DNA of 51,263 nt. Source: Methanoregula sp. (GTDB taxonomy: Archaea > Halobacteriota > Methanomicrobia > Methanomicrobiales > Methanospirillaceae). The notes beneath the pieces are model-generated. The model was given only the letters and a program-made list of their open reading frames with translations, ran no database searches and had not been told where the DNA came from. The stretch is from positions 1-51,263 of the forward strand of contig JALOBP010000010.1 of assembly GCA_023228295.1 (NCBI GenBank), in the 5' to 3' direction. Both the position numbers and the translations under genes were made by a program. The number at the start of each line of letters is the position of its first letter. Position 1 is the stretch's first letter. Positions 26,975 through 35,573 of this stretch are shown one piece after another.

Positions 26975-28321
26975 ATGTCGAAAATTCTTGTAGTTGATGA
27001 TGAGGCGATCATCAGTATGCAGCTCGAGGAGCGGCTGCATGCGATGGGATATACGGTTGCGGGCATGGCCGCATCCGGGGAGGACGCGATCGGGAAGGCA
27101 CGCCGGCTCGTCCCGGACCTGATCCTGATGGACATCGTCATGCCGGGGAAGTTAAACGGCATTGAAGCGGCAAAGATTATCGGAGATGAACTGGGAATCC
27201 CGGTGGTCTTTGTCACCTCCTATGCAGACGATGCGATTATCGAGAAAGCAAAACAGGTCGGGCCTTACGGTTATATTGTAAAACCCTTCAATGAACTGGA
27301 GATCAAGGCAGCCATCGAGGTCGCCCTATTCAGGAAAACTGCCGAACAGGAACTCCGGAATGCTGTCCGTGATACTGCCGGGAAAGGATTGCGCAGGACC
27401 TGTAGTGAGGATGATGACGGGACCGAAGCGGAATATATCGATCTTCCGGAAATCAAGACCGTCCTTTTGAAAGATATCTTTACCGATATCGTCCTCTTCC
27501 TGTATGCCGATCCAACACTGAAAGAGCCGATATTCAAATTCGCCATTGAAGAGGGCTTAAAAACCGGAGGGAGGAATTTTTTTGCCTATCACCGTTCCGT
27601 TATGCAGAAATATTTCCTGCAGGAGATCCAGGACAAAGTCCTCTTCATGCGACGGATAAAGAAAGGTGAGGAATATCTCCTCCCCGGGATTCTTGAGAAG
27701 TGTACCGCATCATTACCCGATGACTCATCGGAGGGCACACTCCATGTGCTCTTTGATTTTTCCGAAACAGAAGAATTCACCGATATCCTCACGGTAAAAG
27801 ATCTCATCCTTGCAAAAAAGAGCCAGGGTGTACAACTGTCGGGTATCCTTGCCATGAACATAGCTGACATCGATCACCGCCAGATAAAACAGCTCTCTGA
27901 CGGTATTGCAAAGATCATCGTATCCACCGGGAAAGAAACAACCCTGTCCTTTGCCAACCGCTCATTCCCTTCCGAATCGGTCACGGTAGTTCCGCAGGCA
28001 ACCATCGATGAGGTGGTGAAAAAATCCTTAGAACCGGTGGTGCTATCTCTCCTCGATAAGCCCATATCCGGCTATGATATTGTCCATGAGATCCACAACC
28101 GGTATAATGTCCTCATCCCGCAAGCCAGGATTTATACATTCCTCTATGATCTCGAAAAGAAGGGATATCTTGTCATGAAGACTTCAGGAAAGTCAAAACT
28201 CTATTCGCCGACCGATGCCGGAAGGAAATATATCGATAACCGGCTTGCCGAATTCAAGTTTGTTTTCCGGCACATTCTCGGTGACAGTGTCGCTGCCATC
28301 CCGTTGGCGGGAAAAAAATAA
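26975..28321 (+). CDS. Response regulator with MEDS-like and PadR domains
   Basis: This 448-residue protein has three parts. Residues 1-120 are a receiver with Asp53 in LILMDIVMPG and the conserved Lys in YIVKPFN. Residues about 160-330 resemble the MEDS/DUF835 sensory fold, with LFLYADPTLKEPIFKFAIEE followed by GLKTGGRNFFAYHR. Residues about 345-440 are a PadR-type winged HTH, EPVVLSLLDKPISGYDIVHE, with the wing near YLVMKTSGKSKLYS. It should bind DNA under control of the adjacent kinase. The middle domain could bind a small ligand, giving two inputs. The gene is in an operon with the kinase, 8 nt apart. Confidence 0.88.
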   Translation: MSKILVVDDEAIISMQLEERLHAMGYTVAGMAASGEDAIGKARRLVPDLILMDIVMPGKLNGIEAAKIIGDELGIPVVFVTSYADDAIIEKAKQVGPYGYIVKPFNELEIKAAIEVALFRKTAEQELRNAVRDTAGKGLRRTCSEDDDGTEAEYIDLPEIKTVLLKDIFTDIVLFLYADPTLKEPIFKFAIEEGLKTGGRNFFAYHRSVMQKYFLQEIQDKVLFMRRIKKGEEYLLPGILEKCTASLPDDSSEGTLHVLFDFSETEEFTDILTVKDLILAKKSQGVQLSGILAMNIADIDHRQIKQLSDGIAKIIVSTGKETTLSFANRSFPSESVTVVPQATIDEVVKKSLEPVVLSLLDKPISGYDIVHEIHNRYNVLIPQARIYTFLYDLEKKGYLVMKTSGKSKLYSPTDAGRKYIDNRLAEFKFVFRHILGDSVAAIPLAGKK

Positions 28322-28812
28322 TTTTTTCCGGATCTCCGGTTATGATGCCTGACATCCCCCGGGATGTCTCCTGCCTACCGATCCTGTCCGGACTCCTATT
28401 GTCGAATCTGGAATGGAGACCGGATGTGACAAAATGTGAAACAACCCCTGCAATATCTGCCAACCTATATTGGCGGAGCAAAGAATAGGATAATGTGTGG
28501 GTCTCATATGCATCCACATCCAGGAAATGCCATTCCATAATGAGGAGTGATCTATCACCTGTCGCCAAAACCATGCGGGCAGGCCACCGGCACAAAATGT
28601 TGCCCGGGTCATATAAACATACCCGACGCCTGCTGGATTAAACCCGCCCGCAAAAATCGCTTAGTCACAACCATACTCCTGGCAGCAGGTGAGACTTCAA
28701 GGGAAAAAGGCGATCCACATCATTTCTCCATGAGTGAGCCAAAAAGAGACCGGCTGCCTGTAACGGGATGGTTGTTGGTGGAATGCGATGAAAATCCCAT
28801 GAATCCGATCCG
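28322..28812. other. Intergenic region, no supported gene
   Basis: No frame has recognisable motifs. There is a GCCAAC-CTATATTG-GCG-like imperfect inverted repeat near 28459-28475. Some sequence before 28815 may hold the promoter of the first Hsp20 gene, but no clear TATA box is seen at the expected distance. Confidence 0.4.
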
Positions 28813-28842
28813 GTGATGTATGAATCCCGGAACAGGATCCTG

Positions 28843-29124
28843 ATGACGATGAAACCACATGATAATCCCAAAGTCCATCCAGAATTCGACCCGCCGGTCC
28901 GCATGACTGAGGATGGCAGGCATATTCACATCAGCATCGGGCTTCCCGGTGTTGCAGAAGAACAGATCCGGATCGAGCTTGAAAAAACAACCTTCACCAT
29001 ATCCATAGCCGTAGATGGAACGATACTTAAAAAATCCATCCAGATCCCACAGGGAGCACGTTTTATCAACAAGAAATTCTCAGAAGACGTTCTGGAAATC
29101 TGCCTGGTAAAACTGGTACCCTGA
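28843..29124 (+). CDS. Short Hsp20/alpha-crystallin-like protein
   Basis: This protein of 93 residues is a nearly bare alpha-crystallin domain: HIHISIGLPGVAEEQIRIELEK, in two parts, matches the beta strands around the usual LPGV motif, and ILKKSIQIP follows. It lacks the C-terminal I-x-I/V tail and a long N-terminal arm, so it probably does not form large oligomers by itself. The ATG at 28843 follows AGGATCCTG; upstream in-frame starts at 28813 and 28816 would add ten residues. It opens the heat-shock block, 356 nt before grpE, from which it is separated by a promoter element. Confidence 0.78.
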   Translation: MTMKPHDNPKVHPEFDPPVRMTEDGRHIHISIGLPGVAEEQIRIELEKTTFTISIAVDGTILKKSIQIPQGARFINKKFSEDVLEICLVKLVP

Positions 29125-29174
29125 TCCCATGTCCCATCAGGTACGTGGATCCTTTTTAGCATTATTCTGGTGTT

Positions 29175-29225
29175 CTTTCAAATTTTGTTTCAAATTCTGG
29201 TTTTTGCAAAAGAGCCTATTATATC
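29175..29225 (+). promoter_or_regulatory. Shared stress promoter element before grpE
   Basis: CTTTCAAATTTTGTTTCA is followed by AATTCTGGTTTTTGCAAAA and CCTATTATATC. The order and spacing match the elements before sod and cooS. The two TTTCA words are 12 bp apart. CTATTATAT may be the TATA box, giving a long 5' leader of about 230 nt before grpE. Confidence 0.7.
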
Positions 29226-29480
29226 GCCTTGTCAATTCCCAGATCAGGTGAGACCGATTTCTGTTGAGAACCATTCAGCCGGTTTATGTACAACGGGGGT
29301 AATTCCCCGGCAAATCCGGGGTATCAATTTTAAAGAGGAACGTATCGCCCGGAAGGGATTTCCCGCAGAAATTCCCGTCAATGGGTCACCCTGTTCATTC
29401 AATTCCTGCGACCCTTGTGACCCCCGTATGTATGGTGATTTCATCCGGCTTTACTGGAACCATCCGAGGTGTGATTAACG

Positions 29481-30008
29481 ATGCCCTTAACGCCACGGGA
29501 ATATACCGGGAGTGATCTGGCAAAGGACATTGTGGAACTGAAAAAAGAACTCGATAAACAGACCCGACAGGCTGAGGAACGTCTCGATCAGCTGAAGTAT
29601 CTCCAGGCGGATTTTGACAATTTCCGCAAATGGAATGCAAAAGAGAAAGATGTGCTTACCTCCCTTGCCAATGAGAAACTGATTTCGGATCTCCTGGTGA
29701 TCCTTGATGATTTCGAACGGGCGCTTCCCGCGATTGAGCAGGAGAAGAACCGGGAGGGTATGCAGATGGTCTATAAAAAACTGGTAAAAGTCCTGTCTGA
29801 TTACGGGCTTGAACCGATTGAATGCGTTGGCAAAAAGTTCGATCCCGGTTCCCATGAGGCCCTCTGCAAGGAACCGTGCGAAAAGGAGACAGGTACGGTT
29901 CTTGAGGATCTCGGGAAAGGTTACCGGTTGAAATCCCGGGTGATCCGGCCCTCGAAAGTAAAGATTGCTGAACAGGTGAAAGGAGAAGGAGGTGCAAACC
30001 ATGGGTAA
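29481..30008 (+). CDS. grpE: GrpE nucleotide-exchange factor
   Basis: This 175-residue co-chaperone releases ADP from DnaK. The N-terminal half is a long coiled coil (DIVELKKELDKQTRQAEERL and LQADFDNFRKW). The C-terminal beta domain contains VKVLSDYGLEPIECVGKKFD, then EALCKEPCEKETGTVLEDLG and YRLKSRVIRPSKVKIA, the standard GrpE finish. The GAGGTGTGAT sequence before the ATG is a good ribosome binding site. It overlaps the dnaK start by 8 nt, so the two are coupled. Archaeal copies of this system are known to have been acquired from bacteria. Confidence 0.97.
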   Translation: MPLTPREYTGSDLAKDIVELKKELDKQTRQAEERLDQLKYLQADFDNFRKWNAKEKDVLTSLANEKLISDLLVILDDFERALPAIEQEKNREGMQMVYKKLVKVLSDYGLEPIECVGKKFDPGSHEALCKEPCEKETGTVLEDLGKGYRLKSRVIRPSKVKIAEQVKGEGGANHG

Positions 30009-31881
30009 GGAAAAAATTATCGGAATCGACCTGGGGACCTCGAACAGCGAGGCTGCGGTCATGGTTGGCGGGAAACCGACGATCATCCCCTCCGCGGAAG
30101 GGGCAACGGTGGCCGGGAAGATGTTCCCTTCGTATGTAGCGTTTACTTCTGACGGGCAGCTGCTTGTCGGGGAACCTGCACGGCGGCAGGCCGTGACCAA
30201 CCCGGATGGGACCGTGACTGCAGCCAAACGGAAGATTGGGACAAATCACAGTTACAAAATCTACGGGAAGGAATACACGCCCCAGCAGATCTCGGCTTTC
30301 CTCCTGCAGAAGATCAAACGGGACGCGGAAGCGTTTCTTGGAGAAAAGATTGCAAAAGCGGTCATCACGGTCCCAGCCTATTTCAACGACAACCAGCGGA
30401 CAGCCACCAAGGATGCCGGGAAGATCGCCGGCCTCGATGTCGTCCGGCTTGTCAATGAACCTACGGCAGCTTCAATGGCTTACGGTCTCGACCGTGGCGG
30501 CGAATACAAGATCCTGGTCTTCGATCTCGGCGGCGGGACCCTTGATGTAACCATCATGGAATTTGGCGGAGGGACCTTTACCGTTCTTGCCACATCCGGC
30601 GATACCCAGCTGGGCGGCACGGACATGGACAATGCTATCTTCGAATGGATTGCCGCTGAGTTCAAGAAGACGGAAGGGATTGATCTCCGGAGCGACAAGA
30701 TGGCGGTGAACCGGGTTAAGGAAGCAGCAGAAAAGGCAAAGATCGAACTTTCTACCGTGATGGAGACCGAGATCAACCTGCCCTATGTATCCGCAACGCA
30801 GGCCGGCCCAAAACACCTGGCCCTGAAACTGAGCCGGGCAAAACTCGAGCAATTGATCGAACCCATTATCAAGCGCTGCCTCAACCCGTTCGAAACAGCG
30901 CTGAAAGATGCGAAACTGACGAAAAATGATATCCAGAAAGTGATCCTGGTCGGAGGGCCGACCCGTATGCCGGTGATCCAGAAATTCATCGAGGAGCATG
31001 TCGGCAAAAAGATGGAGCGGGGCATCGACCCGATGGAATGCGTTGCCATGGGCGCCGCGATCCAGGGTGCAATTCTCGGCGGCGAGATTACAGACATGGT
31101 GCTGCTTGATGTCACACCCCTGACCCTGGGTCTTGAAACCCTCGGGGGTGTGCGTACAGCACTCATTGACCGGAATACCACTATCCCGACCAAGAAAAGC
31201 CAGACCTTCTCAACAGCTGCAGACATGCAGACCTCGGTCACTATCCACGTGCTCCAGGGTGAACGCCCCATGGCCTCCGATAATGTGAGCCTTGGCCAGT
31301 TCAACCTTGTCGGACTGCCCCCGGCCCCGCGAGGCGTGCCGCAGATTGAGGTCACCTTTGATATCGATGCATCCGGTATCCTCAATGTATCGGCAAAGGA
31401 TATCGGCACCGGCAAAGAGCAGAAGATGACCATCACCGCCTCGACAAAACTTGCCGATAGCGATGTCAGGAAGATGGTCGATGATGCCAAGCAGTACGAG
31501 GAGCAGGACAAGGCCCGTAAGGAAGAGGTCGAGGCACGCAATATCGCCGATTCTCTTGTGTACACTGCGGAAAAAACAAAAGCCGATCTGGCCGACAAGC
31601 TGAATCCGGATATGGTTGACCGGCTGAACGGGGCCATCACTGCCGTCAGGGCAGCACTGGAAGGTAAAGACACCACACAGATAAAAACTGAGACGGAAAA
31701 ACTCACCAGGGTCCTTGGGGAGGCAGGCACTGCTGCCTACCAGCAGGCTGCCCAGCGGCAGGCACAGCAGCAGGCCGGGCCGGAGGCGGCTTCCACTGGC
31801 GGTGAGCCCGGGGAGAATGCAGGTGGACCGGGTGGCGAGAATGTTGTCGATGCCGATTTCAAAGTTCACGATGAGAAATAA
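30001..31881 (+). CDS. dnaK: Hsp70 chaperone DnaK
   Basis: This 626-residue ATP-dependent chaperone begins EKIIGIDLGTSNSEAAVM, the phosphate-1 loop. It contains ITVPAYFNDNQRTATKDAG and VFDLGGGTLDVTIMEFGGG, then ILVGGPTRMPVIQKFIEE, and the linker MVLLDVTPLTLGLETLGG leading to the substrate-binding domain. The lid ends in a Gly/Pro-rich tail, AGPEAASTGGEPGENAGGPG, finishing with DADF. It lacks the roughly 24-residue insertion of Gram-negative DnaK in the first lobe, like other archaeal and Gram-positive copies. The start at 30001 follows GGAGGTG by eight bases; an upstream ATG at 29992 is unlikely. Confidence 0.98.
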   Translation: MGKEKIIGIDLGTSNSEAAVMVGGKPTIIPSAEGATVAGKMFPSYVAFTSDGQLLVGEPARRQAVTNPDGTVTAAKRKIGTNHSYKIYGKEYTPQQISAFLLQKIKRDAEAFLGEKIAKAVITVPAYFNDNQRTATKDAGKIAGLDVVRLVNEPTAASMAYGLDRGGEYKILVFDLGGGTLDVTIMEFGGGTFTVLATSGDTQLGGTDMDNAIFEWIAAEFKKTEGIDLRSDKMAVNRVKEAAEKAKIELSTVMETEINLPYVSATQAGPKHLALKLSRAKLEQLIEPIIKRCLNPFETALKDAKLTKNDIQKVILVGGPTRMPVIQKFIEEHVGKKMERGIDPMECVAMGAAIQGAILGGEITDMVLLDVTPLTLGLETLGGVRTALIDRNTTIPTKKSQTFSTAADMQTSVTIHVLQGERPMASDNVSLGQFNLVGLPPAPRGVPQIEVTFDIDASGILNVSAKDIGTGKEQKMTITASTKLADSDVRKMVDDAKQYEEQDKARKEEVEARNIADSLVYTAEKTKADLADKLNPDMVDRLNGAITAVRAALEGKDTTQIKTETEKLTRVLGEAGTAAYQQAAQRQAQQQAGPEAASTGGEPGENAGGPGGENVVDADFKVHDEK

Positions 31882-31899
31882 CCCTTTTTTCCCGCACCT

Positions 31900-32964
31900 A
31901 TGACAAAGGCCGACTACTATGAAACACTTGGTGTAAAACGGGATGCATCAGCGGATGATCTGAAAAAGGCGTTCCGGCACCTTGCACGGAAATACCACCC
32001 GGACCTCAACAAGGGCAGTAAGGAAGCCGAAGAAAAATTCAAGGAAGTCAACGAAGCATACCAGGTTCTTTCCGATCCCCAGAAAAAGGCCCAGTATGAT
32101 CAGGTAGGACACGCCGAGTTCGAGCCCGGAGACACCACCGGTTACCGGACGCCCAGTTACGATGACCTCTTCCGGGACTTTGGCCTTGGGGATATCTTCG
32201 ATGCGTTTTCCGTAGGATCGCGGAGAACGAGACAGAGGGCGGGCGCCGATCTCCGTTATGATATCGCGATCACCCTTTCCGACGCGTTCTATGGTACGAG
32301 AAATACCGTATCCATCCCGCATTATGTCAACTGTGAGGCATGTCACGGGACCGGGGCGGAGCCCGGTTACCTGAAGGATTGCCCCACTTGTAAGGGGACC
32401 GGGGAGATCCGGCACCCCCAGAGAATGGGAACCCGTCAGGTGATGAACATCGTCCAGTGCCCGGAATGTGGCGGGAGTGGGAAGCAGATCGGCAAACCAT
32501 GCACAACCTGCCAGGGGAAAGGTGCACAGCAGAAAACCAGGAGGATCGATGTTACCATCCCACGTGGGGTTGCGGATGGCCAGTTCCTGAGAATTGCCGG
32601 GGAAGGTGAGCCCGGGGAGAACCGGGGGCCCCCGGGCGATCTCTATGTTGTCGTGCATGTAAAACCGCACGAACGTTTTGAACGGCAGGGTACGGACCTG
32701 AACACGAATGCCGTTGTCGGGCTTCCAACCGCCCTGCTCGGAGGGGAGATCACCCTTCCAACCCTTACCGGGAGTGCTGTCCTGAAGATTCCCCGCGGCA
32801 CGCAGAGCCATACCCTCTTCCGGCTACGGGGGCAGGGAATGCCGTCCATGAATTCCGACAACCGGGGCGATCTCATGGTAAAGGTGATCGTGAAGATTCC
32901 CTCAAACCTGACAAAACATCAGGAAGCGCTGATGAAAGAGGCTTTTATCGGAGTGCCCTTGTGA
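31900..32964 (+). CDS. dnaJ: DnaJ (Hsp40) co-chaperone
   Basis: This 354-residue protein stimulates DnaK ATPase and hands over substrates. Residues 1-70 are a J domain with the HPD triad in KYHPDLNKG. The Gly/Phe linker is short. The zinc domain has four CxxCxGxG repeats: CEACHGTG, CPTCKGTG, CPECGGSG and CTTCQGKG. The C-terminal substrate-binding domains contain VTIPRGVADGQFLRIAGEGE and end near SNLTKHQEALM. It follows dnaK by 18 nt and completes the grpE-dnaK-dnaJ operon. No strong ribosome binding site precedes the ATG. Confidence 0.97.
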   Translation: MTKADYYETLGVKRDASADDLKKAFRHLARKYHPDLNKGSKEAEEKFKEVNEAYQVLSDPQKKAQYDQVGHAEFEPGDTTGYRTPSYDDLFRDFGLGDIFDAFSVGSRRTRQRAGADLRYDIAITLSDAFYGTRNTVSIPHYVNCEACHGTGAEPGYLKDCPTCKGTGEIRHPQRMGTRQVMNIVQCPECGGSGKQIGKPCTTCQGKGAQQKTRRIDVTIPRGVADGQFLRIAGEGEPGENRGPPGDLYVVVHVKPHERFERQGTDLNTNAVVGLPTALLGGEITLPTLTGSAVLKIPRGTQSHTLFRLRGQGMPSMNSDNRGDLMVKVIVKIPSNLTKHQEALMKEAFIGVPL

Positions 32965-33059
32965 GATTCCTGAGAACCCGTTGGATCGCACACAACGACA
33001 TCAGATCACGGTTCATACCGGACAATTCTTGTAATGGGCTAACAGCGCAGTAGCCCGGG

Positions 33060-33251
33060 ATGAATAAGATGCAGCAGATTACAAGCAGCAAAAAGTACCA
33101 GGACGGGACAGAGGTCTTCTGGACCTGTGCAGGAATGGATGTGAACAATTTCTTGTTGTATGAAAATCTCGTTGACCTGAAGATCCAAGTGCTGGATTTA
33201 CTGAACAATCCCCGGCTCTGCCGGGTGCATGAGGTAGCCAACCAGATCTAA
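33060..33251 (+). CDS. Small protein, unknown, uncertain
   Basis: This frame of 63 codons encodes a protein of normal amino-acid balance (TEVFWTCAGMDVNNFLLYEN, then LVDLKIQVLDLLNN). No family is recognised. It starts 96 nt after dnaJ in the same direction and no rival frame is better, but there is no strong ribosome binding site and the length is near the level expected by chance. It could be a small stress-induced protein or a fragment. Confidence 0.35.
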   Translation: MNKMQQITSSKKYQDGTEVFWTCAGMDVNNFLLYENLVDLKIQVLDLLNNPRLCRVHEVANQI

Positions 33252-33362
33252 TCCCCGGCAGCCGGATGCAGTTTTGCCACAAAGACCTGCGACGATGAGA
33301 TCGTTATCACGCGCCTCTTCGATGCGCCGCGGGATTTTGTTTTCCGGTATTTTTCACCCTGT

Positions 33363-33400
33363 GTTTCAAATTTTGAATTCCCTGAATACTTTAATGGAAT
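33363..33400 (+). promoter_or_regulatory. Partial stress promoter element before hsp20
   Basis: GTTTCAAATTTTGAATTCC shares the first 13 bases with the sod element, but the second GTTTCA word is degraded. It lies 160 nt before the hsp20 start at 33524. TACTTTAATGGAATATG, just downstream, may include the TATA box. Confidence 0.5.
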
Positions 33401-33523
33401 ATGTTGGCAAATACGCTCCCGTAATAGGGGATGCCGGGTATTTGCCGGAGAATCCCGCTCCCTTGACCGGAATCCATATACGGTTTCCGGATACTGTCAG
33501 ATGCAAAAATGTGAGGTGAAACA

Positions 33524-34003
33524 ATGGTACGATGGTATTATCGATCGCTTTTCGATGAACTGGAAGATATGAGAAACTACATGGAATCGCTGACCCGGCA
33601 GATGCACGACACCGGCCCGCTCGCGCTGCTGCCTGCAAACGGTGATTCCTCTGCCAAGATGCTGCCAGGACCACGGTCTTCCCTTCATGTGGATGTGACA
33701 GAGAATGACACCGAAGTGATTGTCACCGCGGACATGATCCCCGGTATCTCAAAAAAGGATATCACGCTTGAACTGACCAGTCCCCAGGCAATCAGGATTA
33801 CCTGTGAACGCAAGGGTGAGAAGAAAGAGGAGAACGAGGGCTACTACATGCGCGAGCGCACCTTCGGTTCGATGGTGCGTATCGTCCCGCTTCCCCGCCA
33901 GGTATCGGAAGATGGATCCCGCGCCACATTCCGGGACGGCGTGCTGGAAGTACATCTGAAAAAAACTGGGAATGAGGTCAAAGGAAAAATTCCTGTTGAG
34001 TGA
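33524..34003 (+). CDS. hsp20: Hsp20/alpha-crystallin small heat-shock protein
   Basis: This 159-residue ATP-independent holdase has an aromatic N-terminal arm (RWYYRSLFDELEDMRNYMES). The alpha-crystallin domain follows, with LHVDVTENDTEVIVTADMIP and GISKKDITLELTSPQAIRIT, and a strand FGSMVRIVPLPRQV before RATFRDGVLEVHLKK. The C-terminal tail NEVKGKIPVE contains the I-P-V anchor that docks on neighbouring subunits, so it should oligomerise. The GTGAGGTGA sequence provides a good ribosome binding site. It carries a partial version of the promoter element shared by grpE, sod and cooS. Confidence 0.95.
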   Translation: MVRWYYRSLFDELEDMRNYMESLTRQMHDTGPLALLPANGDSSAKMLPGPRSSLHVDVTENDTEVIVTADMIPGISKKDITLELTSPQAIRITCERKGEKKEENEGYYMRERTFGSMVRIVPLPRQVSEDGSRATFRDGVLEVHLKKTGNEVKGKIPVE

Positions 34004-34084
34004 TCCATAGGCCCGGTGAATCCCGGCGGACCTGCAGGAGACCGCATGCCCGGAGGATGATGTGATCAGGTGGAGAGGAAAAGG

Positions 34085-34250
34085 ATGGTTGTGAAAAAGG
34101 GGGATGAACAAAAAGAACCGTTCATACCGGAAAAATCGTCATGGGTGCCATAAAAACCGGGGCAACTCCTGACATTGCGCGAAAGATTGCGCAGAATATT
34201 TAAAAAACTGCAAAAGACGGAATCACGACCCGTGAGATCAGGGATATTTT
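34085..34250 (+). pseudogene. Decayed ATP-cone domain gene
   Basis: An ATG preceded by AGGAAAAGG starts MVVKKGDEQKEPFIPEK. After a one-base shift in a run of five A the frame continues IVMGAIKTGATPDIARKIAQ, then NI, a stop codon (TAA), and KTAKDGITTREIRDIFS. Together these are the complete core of an ATP-cone domain, the nucleotide-sensing module of ribonucleotide reductase regulators. The frameshift, the stop and the missing C-terminus show it is broken. The sod promoter element begins just after it. Confidence 0.7.
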
Positions 34251-34270
34251 CTCGTTGCCCTTGCATCATC

Positions 34271-34320
34271 GTTTCAAATTTTGTTTCATAATCTGGCTTT
34301 TGGCAAAAATCCTATACTCT
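34271..34320 (+). promoter_or_regulatory. Shared stress promoter element before sod
   Basis: GTTTCAAATTTTGTTTCA, then TAATCTGGCTTTTGGCAAAA and CCTATACTCTT. This is the clearest copy of the element: two GTTTCA words 12 bp apart, a CTGG box and the CCTATACTC sequence. It ends 71 nt before the superoxide dismutase ATG. Confidence 0.75.
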
Positions 34321-34391
34321 TACATGGTGCATCTCCATAAAAACGGGGCTTGTCCCAACTGGCAGATACCCCTGTTTCAACTTGAGGAACC

Positions 34392-35009
34392 ATGGAAGAC
34401 AGCAGATTTTATACCCTGCCAAAACTGCCCTACGATTACGCAGCACTGGCACCCTATATCTCGGAGGAACAGCTCCGGCTTCATCACCAGAAACATCACC
34501 AGGCCTATGTCAACGGTGCAAATGCCCTATTTGAAAAACTGGACAAGGCCCGCAAGGACAATACCTTCACCGACATGAAGGCTACCCTCCGGGAACTCTC
34601 GTTCCACATCGGCGGGTTCATGCTCCACAACCTCTTCTGGGAGAATCTTGCTCCGGCGGGAAAAGGTGGTGGCGGGGTACCGAAAAGCGAACTGGCCAAA
34701 GCAATCGACGGCGAGTTTGGATCCATAGACCGGTTCAGAAAAGAGTTCTCCCAGGCCGCTGCAAGTGCTGAGGGTTCCGGGTGGGCTGCCCTGACCTTGT
34801 GCCGGAAGACCGGCCGGCCGCTCATTATGCAGATTGAAAAGCACAACGTGAACGTATTTCCCGGCTTTGGGATTCTCATGGTCCTTGATGTCTGGGAACA
34901 TGCCTACTACCTTGATTACCGGAACGACCGGGCAAAGTTTGTCGATGCATTCTGGAACATCGTGAACTGGGATGTTGTCGGACAACGCTTCGATACGCTG
35001 AGGAGATAA
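34392..35009 (+). CDS. sod: Superoxide dismutase (Fe/Mn family)
   Basis: This 205-residue enzyme converts superoxide to hydrogen peroxide and oxygen. Metal ligands are visible: His in LRLHHQKHHQAYVNG, His in GGFMLHNLFWENL, and Asp and His in LDVWEHAYYLDYRNDRAKF. The fold signature and length are normal. Whether it uses iron or manganese cannot be decided by eye; methanogen enzymes of this type are usually iron. GAGGAACC precedes the ATG. A strong copy of the shared stress promoter element lies upstream, and a small wHTH gene follows 12 nt after the stop. Confidence 0.97.
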   Translation: MEDSRFYTLPKLPYDYAALAPYISEEQLRLHHQKHHQAYVNGANALFEKLDKARKDNTFTDMKATLRELSFHIGGFMLHNLFWENLAPAGKGGGGVPKSELAKAIDGEFGSIDRFRKEFSQAAASAEGSGWAALTLCRKTGRPLIMQIEKHNVNVFPGFGILMVLDVWEHAYYLDYRNDRAKFVDAFWNIVNWDVVGQRFDTLRR

Positions 35010-35021
35010 TCACTGATAATT

Positions 35022-35261
35022 ATGCTGCCGTTACCCCCATCATCAAAGACCGTGCTGAGGATCCTCCGCACGGAAGGTGCAATGACGCACAAGGATATTG
35101 TGAACCGGTCCAAATGCAAATCGAGGACCGTGCGCTATGCCTTGAAAAAACTCAAGGAGCGTGAACTTATCATCGCGAAGGCAAACCTGCATGACATGCG
35201 CCAGATCATCTACCAGAACCGAATAGTTCCCCCGCAGGGGACCGGTATGGCGGAGAGCTGA
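35022..35261 (+). CDS. Small winged-helix DNA-binding protein
   Basis: This 79-residue protein is almost entirely a winged HTH. The first helix is SSKTVLRILRTEGAMTHKDI, then the recognition part CKSRTVRYALKKLKERELI and a wing with KANLHDMRQIIYQNR. It resembles MarR/ArsR-like archaeal regulators without a ligand domain. It is co-transcribed with sod (12-nt gap), so it may regulate the sod promoter, and through the shared element also grpE and cooS. That regulatory link is inferred from position alone. Confidence 0.8.
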   Translation: MLPLPPSSKTVLRILRTEGAMTHKDIVNRSKCKSRTVRYALKKLKERELIIAKANLHDMRQIIYQNRIVPPQGTGMAES

Positions 35262-35345
35262 TCGGGTTGTTTTGCCCCCCCCATCCTAAACCCTCTGTGC
35301 CTGGTGAAGGATCCCCGTGCCGCTGGCCTTCAGGGGTGAATGATC

Positions 35346-35573
35346 ATGAAAGTCACGATCGAACGCACGATATGCGTTAGTTGCGGGTCCTGCTGGGAGA
35401 CCTGCCCGGGATTCTTTGAAGAGAACCCGGACGATTCGTTCAGCCAGGTTATTGAAAAATTCCGGTCTGCGGGAAATATCGCAAAGGGCACTGCCCCGGA
35501 GGACATGGAGGCCTGCGTGACCGATGCTGCCGATGTCTGTCCTGTGCAGATCATCACGGTCGGGCATACCTGA
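35346..35573 (+). CDS. Single-cluster [4Fe-4S] ferredoxin
   Basis: This protein of 75 residues contains CVSCGSCWETCPGFF and a distal CPVQIITVG, the four-cysteine pattern of a one-cluster ferredoxin. The usual second cluster is absent; one Cys (EACVTDAAD) remains in between. It would carry electrons at low potential, possibly for the CO dehydrogenase encoded nearby. The start at 35346 suits the AGGGGTGA ribosome binding site better than an ATG two codons upstream. It is convergent with cooC. Confidence 0.92.
   Translation: MKVTIERTICVSCGSCWETCPGFFEENPDDSFSQVIEKFRSAGNIAKGTAPEDMEACVTDAADVCPVQIITVGHT

Noticed and set aside
28340..28816. Frames between the PadR response regulator and the first Hsp20
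   Set aside because: No motifs and no consistent reading direction; probably untranslated.
29170..29478. 102-codon frame upstream of grpE
   Set aside because: It runs through the promoter element shared with sod and cooS and has no protein-like features.
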